Assembly: GCF_023566055.1 (NCBI RefSeq)
Contig: NZ_JALIQP010000004.1
Span: forward strand, 124,001 to 188,000
Length of the DNA stretch: 64,000 bases
Origin: Halosolutus amylolyticus
Lineage (GTDB): Archaea; Halobacteriota; Halobacteria; Halobacteriales; Natrialbaceae
Direction: 5' to 3'
Shown: positions 52,605 through 61,632 of the stretch, in pieces
Numbering within the stretch: the stretch's first letter is position 1
How the letters are laid out: every line of letters begins with the position of its first letter
Made by a program: the position numbers and the translations under genes
Notes under the pieces: generated by a model
Seen by the model: the letters and a program-made list of their open reading frames with translations, nothing else
Told to the model about the DNA's origin: nothing
Database searches by the model: none

Positions 52605-53489
52605 GTGTCGACCGATAATCGCACCTCTCGTTCCACGGTTCGATCGCTGATCGCCCGGTTCGGCTTTCCCCATCTGCTCGCGACGACGCTCGTCCTGGTC
52701 GCGGCGACGATCCTCCTCGGAATCGCGGCGAAAGCGACCGGGTCGGGACTGGCCTGTGAGGCGAACTGGCCCCAGTGTGACGGCGGCCCGTTCAACCTGC
52801 TTCCGGCCACGCTCCCGAGTTTCTACGAGTGGATCCACCGCTTCGTCGCCATGTTCGCCGGCTTCGCGATCATCGGCTCGGCCCTCGCCGCGTGGCGATC
52901 GCCGGCCGTCGACCGCCGCGTCGCGTCGCTGGTCGTCCTCGGGATGGTGCTGACGCCGATCCAGGTGTACCTCGGCCGTGAGACCGTCCTCCAGTACCAG
53001 ATGGACATCCTTTCGCTGCATTTCTGGACGGCCGTCCTGATCTTCTCGACGTACGTCGTCGCGACCGTCCTCGTCTGGAAATCGTCGCTGACCGCGACGC
53101 ACGTCACCGGAGCGCTCGGACTCGGACTCGTCGCGTTGCCGCTCCACGTCGCGCTCAGCCCGACCGATCTCGGCCTCGTGACGGAGTACACGCCGACGAT
53201 CCAGCTAGTACAGTACGGCGTGACCCTCGCGTTGCTCGCGTCGGTCATCGTCGCCACGATGGTCGGCCGGTGGCGACTCGAGGACGGGCGGCTGATCGGA
53301 CTCCTTGGTGGCTCGATCGTTCTGGCGTACGCCGTCGCCTACCTCGGACGCCGGTCCGTGATGACGTTCAGCCCCGCGCTCGACGGGCTCTACCTCGTCG
53401 CCGTGTTCGCGCTCGCCGCCGTCTTCGTCGTGGGCATCTGGCGCAGTCGGGCCGTCGGGGAGCGATCGCCGACCGCCCTCTCGCCGTAG
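52605..53489 (+). CDS. ctaA: Heme A synthase (COX15/CtaA)
   Basis: 294 residues with eight membrane helices, GTG start at 52605. The CX6C disulfide-like pair is Cys51 and Cys58 (GLACEANWPQCDG). The catalytic Glu75 and His78 are in SFYEWIHRFVAMFAG, with His139 in LSLHFWTAV. The enzyme converts heme O to heme A for cytochrome oxidase. In the second half the positions of the partner histidines read IQLVQYG and LDGLYLV, so the second heme site may be lost. CyoE-type genes are not adjacent. Confidence 0.92.
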   Translation: MSTDNRTSRSTVRSLIARFGFPHLLATTLVLVAATILLGIAAKATGSGLACEANWPQCDGGPFNLLPATLPSFYEWIHRFVAMFAGFAIIGSALAAWRSPAVDRRVASLVVLGMVLTPIQVYLGRETVLQYQMDILSLHFWTAVLIFSTYVVATVLVWKSSLTATHVTGALGLGLVALPLHVALSPTDLGLVTEYTPTIQLVQYGVTLALLASVIVATMVGRWRLEDGRLIGLLGGSIVLAYAVAYLGRRSVMTFSPALDGLYLVAVFALAAVFVVGIWRSRAVGERSPTALSP

Positions 53490-53529
53490 CACCGACGCCG
53501 ATCGATCGTCGCCTTTTCGCCGGCCTCGG

Positions 53530-54021
53530 TTACCCGACGAGACCGACGACCGTCGCCGCGACGAGCGCGGCCCCGACGCCCAGGCCGAGCAACGCGTAGT
53601 TCGCGATCGGGTTCCCGGCCCCCGCCACGTCGAAGGAGTAGCGGCGGCGCGAGAGCGGCCAGAACGGCCGGATTCCCATCGGCGTCAGGGCGTCAGCGAG
53701 GAGGTGTGACCCGATCGAGAGGATCCCGACGAGGAACGCGAAGCCGACGAATCCGGCGTCGACGATCGGTGACGACGACGCCACCAGTACCGACGTCGCG
53801 GCGGCCAGTCCGAACCCGACGAGAACGGCGAACAGCACCGTGTGTGTGGGGCCACGATGGTCGATCAGCGGGATTCGGTGATCCAGGTCGGGAACCGTCG
53901 ACAGGGAGACACAGACCAGGGCGCCGACGACCGCGGCCGACTCGTAGCCGGCGACGGCGACGGCGGCACCGACGGGCGCGTAGGCGAACAGGGCAGCACC
54001 GTAGTGGCCGACCTGATACAT
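53530..54021 (-). CDS. Membrane-bound metal-dependent hydrolase, YdjM/DUF457
   Basis: 163 residues from the ATG at 54021 (MYQVGHYGAALFAYAPVGAA). His residues in VGHYG, SLSTVPDLDHRIPLIDHRGP (with HRGPTHT) and LSIGSHLLADALTPMG are those of the family and probably bind a metal in the membrane. About four hydrophobic helices surround them. It is related to the LexA-regulated YdjM of E. coli. The substrate is unknown. It is convergent with ctaA and divergent from nikR. Confidence 0.93.
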   Translation of the reverse strand: MYQVGHYGAALFAYAPVGAAVAVAGYESAAVVGALVCVSLSTVPDLDHRIPLIDHRGPTHTVLFAVLVGFGLAAATSVLVASSSPIVDAGFVGFAFLVGILSIGSHLLADALTPMGIRPFWPLSRRRYSFDVAGAGNPIANYALLGLGVGAALVAATVVGLVG

Positions 54022-54149
54022 ACGTGACGCGAAACCGGGCACCGAAGTATAAAGCTACCGACCCGTGGCCGACCGACCCGTGGGTCAACCGGCGGTTTCG
54101 GCGGACCGGTCCCGACACCCATTTTCCCCGGCCGTCCGTTCGGGTGGCT

Positions 54150-54557
54150 ATGCGAACGAGCCTCAACGTCCCCGAGGAGATGCTGGCCGAGTTCGATCGG
54201 ACCTGGCAGTCGGAAGGGCTGGACTCGCGATCGCGAGCGCTCAGGGAGGCGATCCAGGAGTACGTCGAGTCCCACCACCGACTCGAGCGAGCACGCGGGA
54301 CGGTCGCGGCGACCGTCGTCTTCGACTACGTGCACGACGAGATCATCGAGGACCTCCACGAGATCCAGCACGCCTTCCAGGGAGCGATCGACACGACCTG
54401 TCACGTCCACCACGGCGAGTGGTGTCTCGAGGCGATTTTCTGTCACGGCCCCGCGGCCGAGGTCCGGGCGCTGGTCTATCGGTTGAAGGATTTCGACGCC
54501 GTCAGCCGCGTTTCGGTCACGCTCCTGCGCGACGACACGGTGACGACCGACGGGTGA
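54150..54557 (+). CDS. nikR: Nickel-responsive regulator NikR (CopG/ACT)
   Basis: 135 residues from the ATG at 54150. The ribbon-helix-helix domain is MRTSLNVPEEMLAEFDRTWQ with SRSRALREAIQEYVESH. The C-terminal ACT-like domain holds nickel ligands: His74, His85 and His87 in CHVHHGEWC, and Cys92 in the same stretch (HxHx4C; the E. coli protein has HxHx5C). NikR dimers or tetramers repress nickel uptake genes when nickel is abundant. No nik transporter is adjacent. It is divergent from the membrane hydrolase gene. Confidence 0.92.
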   Translation: MRTSLNVPEEMLAEFDRTWQSEGLDSRSRALREAIQEYVESHHRLERARGTVAATVVFDYVHDEIIEDLHEIQHAFQGAIDTTCHVHHGEWCLEAIFCHGPAAEVRALVYRLKDFDAVSRVSVTLLRDDTVTTDG

Positions 54558-54791
54558 CCCTGTCGATCGGCGGGCAGGGCGGCGCAGGCGAGCAGGCTCA
54601 TCGACTCGCCCGTCGTTCATAAATGGCTTCGATATCCAACCGACTGATTCTTGTAAGTACGACGGAATAGTTCGCTAGCCTCCAATGCTTCGTCGTGTGC
54701 GACGTGGACCAGTACGACGGCCGCCAGGAGCCGTACCGATCGCAACGGCTGTGCACCCGCGCGGGAACGGAATCGAGAGGGAGAATCGGCA

Positions 54792-55496
54792 ATGAGCGTT
54801 ATCGCGACGATCGAGGTTCCGTCCGGCGAGTTTCCACTCGGGTCGCTGTTCGACGTGGCGAGCGACGCGACGGTGACGGTGGAGACGACGGTGCCCGCGA
54901 GCGACGTCGCGGTCCCCTACTTCTGGGTTCCGATCGGCGTCACGGAGTCGCTCGTCGAGGCGCTCGAGAGCGATCCGAACGTCGTCGACGCGGTGGTCGT
55001 CGACGAGACAGACACGCACGTCCTCGTGAAAGTGACGTGGACGGACCGGGTCAACGGCGTGCTCCAGTCGATCCGGGAGAGCAACGCGCTCGTGACCAGC
55101 GCCGCCGGCACCGCCGATAGCTGGACCTTTCGTCTCCGGTTTCCGTCCTCCGCGGAACTCTCCGCGTTCTACGCGCGGTGTCTCGACCAGGGCATCTCGA
55201 TCGAACTGATCCAGTTACACGAGGCGGTCAGTCCGAACAGTGACTGCCGGTTCGGGCTCACCGCTCCGCAGCGCGAACTTGTCCTCCGTGCGTACGAGGC
55301 GGGCTACTTCGAGGTCCCGCGGAAGACGACGCTCGTCGAACTCGCCGATCGGTTCGACATCTCCGATTCCGCGGTTTCGCAACGACTGCGCCGTGGCCTC
55401 GCCACGCTCGTCGATTCCACGCTGCGGGTCGATCCGGAGTCGTCCCCGCACGACGTCGCCCACATCGGTCCCGATCCCGACGCCGGCGAGGAGTGA
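54792..55496 (+). CDS. Bacterio-opsin activator (Bat)-type HTH regulator
   Basis: 234 residues. The N-terminal two thirds is a haloarchaeal sensory/GAF-like Bat domain (SVIATIEVPSGEFPLGSLFD, DETDTHVLVKVTWTDRVNGV, AYAR-like strands). The HTH_10 domain is at about 165-220: LTAPQRELVLRAYEAGYFEV, then PRKTTLVELADRFDISDSAV and SQRLRRGL. It is a one-component transcription factor; the targets are not known. It is preceded by a 234-base spacer with AT-rich words but no clear TATA box at the right distance. Confidence 0.93.
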   Translation: MSVIATIEVPSGEFPLGSLFDVASDATVTVETTVPASDVAVPYFWVPIGVTESLVEALESDPNVVDAVVVDETDTHVLVKVTWTDRVNGVLQSIRESNALVTSAAGTADSWTFRLRFPSSAELSAFYARCLDQGISIELIQLHEAVSPNSDCRFGLTAPQRELVLRAYEAGYFEVPRKTTLVELADRFDISDSAVSQRLRRGLATLVDSTLRVDPESSPHDVAHIGPDPDAGEE

Positions 55497-55586
55497 CCGC
55501 CACCGGTGGCCGTTGCCGTTCGCTGACCGCGAGCGTGACCGCCCGCTGACTGCTAGCGTGACTGCTCGTTGACCGCGACCGCGGCG

Positions 55587-55594
55587 ATTATAGG
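55587..55594 (+). promoter_or_regulatory. TATA box of the UDG-like gene
   Basis: ATTATAGG lies 23-30 bases before the GTG at 55617, the leaderless spacing, and favours that GTG over the longer ORF start at 55569. Confidence 0.6.
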
Positions 55595-55616
55595 TCGCGA
55601 CGACGTTCCCACGACC

Positions 55617-56249
55617 GTGCAAAACGTCACCGACAGGACCAGCAATCCGTTCGGCATGCGACCACCGTTCGATCGGAGCGATCCCGGCGATCGAACCGCG
55701 GTCTTCGGCTACGGTGACGCCAACGCAGACTTCCACGTGATCGGTGATCACTCGGGAGTCCACGGCGGTGCGTCGACCGGCGTGCCGTTCACGGCGAACG
55801 AGTCGGGACGGGCCATCCAGGACGTCTGTCGCGAGGTGGGTTTCGCGAGCGGTCCGTCTTCGCGCCCCGAACTGGAGAACTGCTTCTGGAGCTACGTTCA
55901 CATGTGCTGCCTGCCTGACGGCCGTCGGCCGACCGAGACGGAGTACGCCGACTGCGAACCGTACTTCGACGCCGAACTACGGGCGATCAACGCTCACGTT
56001 CTCCTTCCCGTCGGCGAGCGGGCGACCGATCACGTTCTCTGGGAGTACACCACGCAACGCGACCGACTGGAACTGGACATGCCCTCGCTACACGCCACCG
56101 AGATCCGCGGTCGCGGGTTCCTGGTCGTCCCGATCCGGGAGCCGACGGACTGGGTGGACACCGATCGCGATCGACTCGTCTCGCGACTCGAGGCGATCCT
56201 CGGACGTGATTACAGACAGACGAAAGGCGTCGCGACGACGGTCGGATAG
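55617..56249 (+). CDS. Uracil-DNA-glycosylase-superfamily protein
   Basis: 210 residues from the GTG at 55617 (MQNVTDRTSNPFGMRPPFDR with GTG read as Met). The superfamily blocks are VFGYGDANADFHVIGDHSGV, TGVPFTANESGRAIQDVCRE, CFWSYVHMCCLPDGRRPTET and INAHVLLPVGERATDHVL. Classic UDG uses GEAPG and HPS motifs; here they are diverged to IGDHSGVHG, so uracil excision is possible but not proven. It may act on another damaged base. It is the last plus-strand gene before the convergent J-protein gene. Confidence 0.82.
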   Translation: MQNVTDRTSNPFGMRPPFDRSDPGDRTAVFGYGDANADFHVIGDHSGVHGGASTGVPFTANESGRAIQDVCREVGFASGPSSRPELENCFWSYVHMCCLPDGRRPTETEYADCEPYFDAELRAINAHVLLPVGERATDHVLWEYTTQRDRLELDMPSLHATEIRGRGFLVVPIREPTDWVDTDRDRLVSRLEAILGRDYRQTKGVATTVG

Positions 56250-56253
56250 GCGA

Positions 56254-57516
56254 TCAGCGGCCGAACCGTTTCCTGATCGTCGCCCGGAGGGGCAGTCCCA
56301 GCGCACCGATCAGCGGGACGAGCACGAACGCGGCGAACTCCGCCGGCAGCGACTGGATCCCGGCCGTTCCCAGGGCGAACCCGATCGCCGGTGCCAGGAC
56401 CGCCAGCACGTAGCCGTACGACGGCGACCAGCCGGGTAGCTGTCGGGTCCGGTAGACGATCACGCCGAACAGTACCGGCATGAGCGCCGCGCCCGCGAGC
56501 AAGGGGCCGCCGAGCAGCGTCGTCGACGCGCCGATCGCGACCGCGACGACGATCGTCTCGTCGATCGTGACCGGACCCCACGTATCCCGTCGCCGGACCG
56601 CCCGGTACAGTCCGACGATCGCGACGGCGGCGACGACGACCCCGGCGAGCACGCCGTACCACTGGGTCGGCGGAAGCGGCGGCGCTACGAGTTCGACCCC
56701 CGTGACGAACTCGACCGGAGGCTGGACCCCGTACCGCTGGGTCGTGACTGCGTCCCAGAGGGCGGCCGGGTCGGCACCGATCGCCGTCAGGTCGGCCCAC
56801 AGCAGGCGAAGCGAGTCGGCGTTCTCGCGCCCGTAGTGGCCGAGACCGACGACGTAGGTGAGCACGGAGAGCCAGATCAGGGGCCAGGCGAAGTTCTGGC
56901 GGTGCCACCACTGGACGAGTGCGTTGTCCGCGAAGCGGCCTGCATTCGACCCGGTCTCGCCGGCGGTTCCGCGGGTCGACCCCACACCGCGACCCCCGGT
57001 CGCCGTCCCGCCGTTCGTCGCAGTCGCGCTCCCCGTCGCCTCGCCGGTGGCCCCCGACGTGGACGCGTCACCGGTTGACCCGGCCGTCGACGTCCCGGAA
57101 CTGCCCGTCGTGGAACCCGTGGCGGTACTGGCGCTCGCACCGCTCGCAGTCCGCGATCGGGAGCGATTCGATCCCGTCGACCCGGTCGTGGAACCCGTCG
57201 TCGCGGTCGCCTCTGCGGCGTCGATCGACGACGTCCCGGACGAGTCGGTCTCGCTCTGCCAGACGTCGGGCGAGGGCAGGCCGCTCGTTCGCTTCGCGAC
57301 GTAGTCCTCGTGGCCGAGTCGATCGTAGGCCTGTCGCTCGACCGGATCGCCGAGAATGTCGTAGGCCTTCTTGACCGCCGTGAACTGTGCCTGTGCGCGG
57401 TCGTCGTCGTTCAGGTCCGGGTGGTAGACGCGGACCTGCTCCCGATAGGCCTCCTTGATCTCGTCCTGGGAGGCGTCGGAGGGGATCTCGAGAAGGTCAT
57501 AGAAGTCCTCAGTCAT
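56254..57516 (-). CDS. Membrane-anchored J-domain protein
   Basis: 420 residues. The J domain is at 1-70 with HPD at 32-34 (TEDFYDLLEIPSDASQDEIK). A Ser/Thr/Gly-rich linker of about 120 residues (about 85-200) has repeated TGSTTGSTGS and SGATGEATGS motifs. The C-terminal half has about five membrane helices, including LVQWWHRQNFAWPLIWLSVL. It is probably a membrane-anchored J-protein that recruits DnaK to the membrane. It is separate from the soluble dnaJ at 5397, and unusual for its long low-complexity linker. The stop overlaps nothing. Confidence 0.85.
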   Translation of the reverse strand: MTEDFYDLLEIPSDASQDEIKEAYREQVRVYHPDLNDDDRAQAQFTAVKKAYDILGDPVERQAYDRLGHEDYVAKRTSGLPSPDVWQSETDSSGTSSIDAAEATATTGSTTGSTGSNRSRSRTASGASASTATGSTTGSSGTSTAGSTGDASTSGATGEATGSATATNGGTATGGRGVGSTRGTAGETGSNAGRFADNALVQWWHRQNFAWPLIWLSVLTYVVGLGHYGRENADSLRLLWADLTAIGADPAALWDAVTTQRYGVQPPVEFVTGVELVAPPLPPTQWYGVLAGVVVAAVAIVGLYRAVRRRDTWGPVTIDETIVVAVAIGASTTLLGGPLLAGAALMPVLFGVIVYRTRQLPGWSPSYGYVLAVLAPAIGFALGTAGIQSLPAEFAAFVLVPLIGALGLPLRATIRKRFGR

Positions 57517-57677
57517 GTGAGAGTCGGGGGCGGGTGTCGTATCGTGCGTTCTTCACGCGGGGTTATATGTCCGCTGGAATGCGATTCGGTTGAACTGCGT
57601 ACTGGAGGTAATTGGGTATTTCGGCCGATGGCGTCCGATCGATCTGCGACCTGTAGCGGTGCGGACACCATACGGTC

Positions 57678-59093
57678 TCACGAAAAGTCCGTCAGCGACG
57701 TCTGTCCAGCGGGCAGGTCCGGAGATCGATCGGAGCCGGTGGCCCCATCGGAGTCGTCCCCTCCCGATCCGTCGTCCGTCACCGATCCACCATCTGTTCC
57801 CGGCTCGTCGTCCGTTACTGATCCACCATCTGTTCCCGGCTCGTCGTCCGTCACCGAGCCGTCCAGGTCGGTTTCGACCGGGTCGTCTCCATCTCTCTCG
57901 TCGATTCCGTCGGCCGCGGCCCCGTCCCAGCCGTCGAGACTGGCCTGATCGGAACCGGTGAACTCGAGGTTCGCCACCCGGACGCCCAGTTTGCGGACCG
58001 GTTCGTCCTCGAACTCGGCGAAGAGGTCCCGCGCGATCCGATCGACCAGGTCCGGTTCGTCGACCGGGCCGGGAAGCGATCGCTCGCGGGTGTTGACGTC
58101 GTACGGTGGCGTGACCGCCTTGACGCCGATCGTTCGGTAGAGCGCACCCTCACGTCGGGCACGATCGGCGACGGCCGCCGCGAGCGTCTCGATCAGGTCG
58201 TACTTCGGTCCGGGCTCCGAGACCGGCTCGGCAAAGGCCGACTCCCGCGAGAAGCTCTTCGGGTCGCCCTTCGGTTCGACCCGTCGGTCGTCCTCGCCGC
58301 GGGCCCGATCGTAGAGTACCCGGCCCCGTTCCCCGAACCGATCGACGAGCGGATCGGGATCGGCAGCCGCGACGTCGCCAGCCGTCTCGAGCCCCATATC
58401 GCGGAGTTCGCGGGCCGTGACGGGGCCGACGCCGTGGAGCAGGTCGACTTCGAGCGGTGCGAGGAACGCGCGGAGATCGCCCGGTTCGACGACGGTGAGG
58501 CCGTCCGGCTTGTCGAAGTCGCTGGCGATCTTGGCCGCGCTCATCGTGGGTGCGACGCCGACGCTGACGACGACGCCGACCTCTCGGCGGATCCGGTCTT
58601 TGACGTGGCGGGCGAAGCCGTCCGCGACCTCCCACGCCGTCCGCTCGGTGACGTCGAGGTAGGCCTCGTCGATGCTGACCTCCCGAACCACGTCGGCACA
58701 GTCGTGGAGGATGTCCTGGACCTCGGCCGCGATCGATTCGTAGTAGTCCATGTCGACGGGCCGGTAGTAGCCGGTCTCCTCGCGAGTGAGGTCAGGATCG
58801 TGGTCCTCGGCGTCGGGCTCTATGGCAGCACGCCGGGGCAGGCGCTCCAGAGCCGTCGAGATGGCCTGCGCGCTCTCGACGCCGAACTCGCGGGCCTCGT
58901 AGCTCGCGGTCGCGACCGCCCCGATCGTCTCGCCGGGTTCGTACCCCATACCGACGACGACCGGTTCGCCCCGCAGTTCGGGCTCGCGAAGCCGCTCGCA
59001 GGCCGCGTAGAAACAGTCCGCATCGACGTGACAGACGATCCGCTCCTCGTCGTCGTCCGTCTCGACGCCCGGCAGTCGCGGCCCGTCGCCCAT
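57678..59093 (-). CDS. dinB: DNA polymerase IV (Y family)
   Basis: 471 residues from the ATG at 59093. The palm motif is CHVDADCFYAACERL (catalytic Asp24). The second active-site block, REVSIDEAYLDVTE, is at 138-151 (Asp142-Glu143). The little finger covers about 290-410. The C-terminus is an acidic tail with a 12-residue repeat (SVTDDEPGTDGG, two full copies plus a partial) and ends with a PCNA-interacting QTSLTDF (PIP) box. It performs error-prone bypass of DNA damage. The repeat is encoded by 36-bp tandem DNA repeats at 57771-57857. Confidence 0.95.
   Translation of the reverse strand: MGDGPRLPGVETDDDEERIVCHVDADCFYAACERLREPELRGEPVVVGMGYEPGETIGAVATASYEAREFGVESAQAISTALERLPRRAAIEPDAEDHDPDLTREETGYYRPVDMDYYESIAAEVQDILHDCADVVREVSIDEAYLDVTERTAWEVADGFARHVKDRIRREVGVVVSVGVAPTMSAAKIASDFDKPDGLTVVEPGDLRAFLAPLEVDLLHGVGPVTARELRDMGLETAGDVAAADPDPLVDRFGERGRVLYDRARGEDDRRVEPKGDPKSFSRESAFAEPVSEPGPKYDLIETLAAAVADRARREGALYRTIGVKAVTPPYDVNTRERSLPGPVDEPDLVDRIARDLFAEFEDEPVRKLGVRVANLEFTGSDQASLDGWDGAAADGIDERDGDDPVETDLDGSVTDDEPGTDGGSVTDDEPGTDGGSVTDDGSGGDDSDGATGSDRSPDLPAGQTSLTDFS
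57771..57857. repeat. 36-bp tandem repeat in the dinB tail
   Basis: Two full 36-bp copies (57771-57806 and 57807-57842) and a 15-base partial (57843-57857), differing by two bases. They encode the repeated 12-residue acidic linker of DNA polymerase IV. It is in-frame, so copy number can vary without breaking the gene. Confidence 0.9.
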
Positions 59094-59265
59094 TCGTTGT
59101 CCGATCGGTTCGGCCGAATCGTTGTGAACGTTGCGCCCACCGCCGGAACGGCGGAATCGGCCTGGGGCGTCGTCGCGACGATATCGGCGCGAAGGCGGTA
59201 CGAGGGCCGGAACATCTCGTTCCCGTGCGAAGATTTGACTAGCTCTCGGCCGATAGGTACGACTG

Positions 59266-60689
59266 ATGCTCTCCGCCGAGGAGATCCGCGACCTGCTTTC
59301 GGAGCTATCGAGAGCGGAGTTCGCGGCGTTCGTCGCGGATCTCTGGGCGGCGCGCGGTCGGGAGACCCGACGGGACGGCCAGTCGATCGTCGTGCGCGGC
59401 CCGAACCACGAGGAGAAGAAAACGCTGTACGCGGTGGCCGAAGGCGGCGATCCTGTACCCCCGGACGGAGTTGACGCGATCGTCACGGCCGCAGATCCGC
59501 CCGGAGACGAGGTCCCCGATCGGGTCCGGGTGATCGGCGCCGATGAACTCGGAATGATGGTCCGCTACGCCCTCGAGCGGGACGTGCAGCGACGTCTGCT
59601 GGAGGACTACTTCGGCGGCCTCGCGATCGACCGTACCGGGGAAGAGCTGTCCGAACCGCCGAGACCACCCGGGAATCCGCCGCCAAGAGCCGATGCCGAG
59701 CCGTCGGGAACGACCCGGGAGACGAACGGCGACTCCACGTCGTCCCTTGCGGCGAACCCGAGCGACGGGACCGACGGTGACGACGGCCCCGCGAGCGAGG
59801 ATGGGGCCGGTAGTACCGTGTCGGCGAAGCGGCGTGTGGACCGCCGAACGCTGCTGGTCGCTGTCGGCGGTGTTCTCACCGGACTGGGCGCCGCGAGGGT
59901 CGGAGAAATCGCTCCTCGACCCGAGGCGCTGGCAGGCGTCGAGAACGACCCGACTGAGATCGTGCCCGGCGTGACCGAGGATGGGGTCGTCGATCCGGAC
60001 GCGCTCGCCACCGCCCACGAATCGACCCTCGAAATGCGGCCTACACGCTCGACGTCTCGCGGTATGTTCGCGACGCCGAACGGACCCTCCGCTCGTCGCT
60101 GTCGATCACGGTCGAACTGGACGCCGATCGAACTTACCTCGTGCACGTGGCGATAGCGGGGGAGCACGCGCCGGAGTTCCTCGGCGAGCGACCGGCGAGG
60201 GCGAGTTTCTGGTCCGACGGCGACACGTATCTGCGGCGGGTCTCGTCCGACGGGGAGCCGACCTACAACACGTTCACCCCGCCGGACGACTTCATCGCCT
60301 CCTGGTTCTACTGGACCAACACGGTGCCGTTCGGCGGCAGAGGGGCGAGCGCGAAGCGCTTCTTCAGGGCCGTCTTCGAGGGGGTCCCGACCGCGGTGGC
60401 CGAACGGTCGTCGGCAACCGATCGTCCACGCTACAGGCTGTTCAACGACGCATCGACCCCTCGCTCCGACGCGCGATACTTCCGGAGCCAGTTCGAACCC
60501 CGGAACGTTCGGTCGATCACGCTCGACGCGAGCGTCGACGACCGGGGCATCGTTCGGTCCTTCCACAACCGCTACCTCGGCGAGGTGGACGACGTGACGG
60601 TCACCGTCCAGCGATCGGTCGACTACGCGGCGATAAACGAAACGGCGGTCGGTCGGCCGACGTGGTACGATCGGGCGATCGACGAGTGA
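59266..60689 (+). pseudogene. Frameshifted gene: restriction-nuclease-like domain, membrane helix, lipoprotein-like domain
   Basis: The first part (59266-60033) encodes LSAEEIRDLLSELSRAEFAA and GRETRRDGQSIVVRG, resembling an Mrr-type nuclease/DNA-binding fold, then a disordered linker and a membrane helix (RTLLVAVGGVLTGLGAARVG). At about 60032-60034 the frame breaks: CTCGAAATGCGG. One extra A (CTCGAAAATGCGGCC) would give LENAAYTLDVSRYVRDAER and join smoothly to the second frame, which ends at 60689 (GRPTWYDRAIDE). The second part is related to the C-terminal half of the lipoprotein at 18525. I infer one gene, either a real loss-of-function mutation or a homopolymer error. Confidence 0.75.
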
Positions 60690-60764
60690 GGGGCCAGCGC
60701 TCCGCGGTTGGCGACCGATCGAGGCGGGGCGGGAGGTGGTACTGGAACCGATCGCGTCCGGCGA

Positions 60765-61088
60765 TCAATTGTAGCCGCGCCAGCGGTGACCGCACTCGGT
60801 ACACTTGAAAAAGCGCGTCGGCGGTTCGTCGGCCGACGCCGTCTGCTTGAGGGTGTACCACGCCTCCTGGGTGCCACACTCGTCGCAGATCACGTCCGTC
60901 GCCTTCGGCTTCCCCTCGAAGTTCGCGTCCTCCGAGGACTCGATCACGTCGTCGTCGGTCTGTGACTCCGTCGAGACGAACTCGTCTTCGAGGTCGCGGT
61001 CCCGCGCCGTCGCTTCGCCGCAGTTCGTACAGACCATGCGATCGCCCTCCGCTTTCATCATCGAGCCGCAGTCGTCGCAAAACTGCAT
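60765..61088 (-). CDS. tfs: Transcription factor S (TFS, RPB9/TFIIS-like)
   Basis: 107 residues from the ATG at 61088 (MQFCDDCGSMMKAEGDRMVC). The N-terminal zinc ribbon has CxxC pairs (CDDCGS, CTNCGE). The C-terminal ribbon is CDECGTQEAWYTLKQTASAD then EPPTRFFKCTECGHRWRGYN, with the acidic Asp-Glu tip that rescues stalled polymerase by transcript cleavage. It is the archaeal TFS cleavage factor. It is minus-strand and is followed, after 34 bases at its 5' side, by the Cys-motif pair. Confidence 0.97.
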   Translation of the reverse strand: MQFCDDCGSMMKAEGDRMVCTNCGEATARDRDLEDEFVSTESQTDDDVIESSEDANFEGKPKATDVICDECGTQEAWYTLKQTASADEPPTRFFKCTECGHRWRGYN

Positions 61089-61122
61089 GGCCGAGCCTAC
61101 GCACTCGGTCCGCAAAAATTCA

Positions 61123-61632
61123 TCACTCGTAGCGCCGTTCGAGTTCCTCGTCCTCGAGGACGATCGGACAGTCCGCGACGCGGAACGTCTCGCGAGTCGG
61201 CATCTCGAGGATCGCAGTCCCCTCGCGCGTGCAGCCGACCGTCGGCGGCGCCGCGAAGTGCTCACACTGGTGGCAGTAGCTCTGCTTTTCGATCTCGCGG
61301 ATCTCGCGATCGTCGCCGAGGAGGTCATCCGGGGCCGACCCATCGGATTCGATCCGGTCCCAGAGCCGGTCGCTGTCGATCTCGGCGACGTCTTCCCGCT
61401 CGAACAACTCGTCGAACGCGTCCCCGCCGGAGCGTTCGTTCTCGGCGTCGATCGCCGCCGCGAGGTCGCCGAGCGGCCCCGATCGGTCGCGCTCGCGATC
61501 GGCCTCGCCGGTGTGGCCCTCGCGTTCGTCCGGCGCTCTCACGTCGGTCTCGTCGTACCGGACGATCGAGGTCCCGCCGTCGCGGTCTGGCCCCGCATCG
61601 GACGGGGTGGAGTCGTCGGCTGGCTCCGTCAT
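61123..61632 (-). CDS. Small protein with C-terminal Cys/His cluster
   Basis: 169 residues from the ATG at 61632, which overlaps the next gene's stop (ATGA), so the two are coupled. The first 100 residues are acidic and disordered (repeated GPDRDGGTS and ELFEREDVAEID). The end has YCHQCEHFAAPPTVGCTREG, then FRVADCPIVLEDEEL, with a C-x2-C-x-H-type group that probably binds zinc. I know no function. It is conserved as a partner of the upstream coiled-coil zinc protein, by inference. Confidence 0.78.
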   Translation of the reverse strand: MTEPADDSTPSDAGPDRDGGTSIVRYDETDVRAPDEREGHTGEADRERDRSGPLGDLAAAIDAENERSGGDAFDELFEREDVAEIDSDRLWDRIESDGSAPDDLLGDDREIREIEKQSYCHQCEHFAAPPTVGCTREGTAILEMPTRETFRVADCPIVLEDEELERRYE

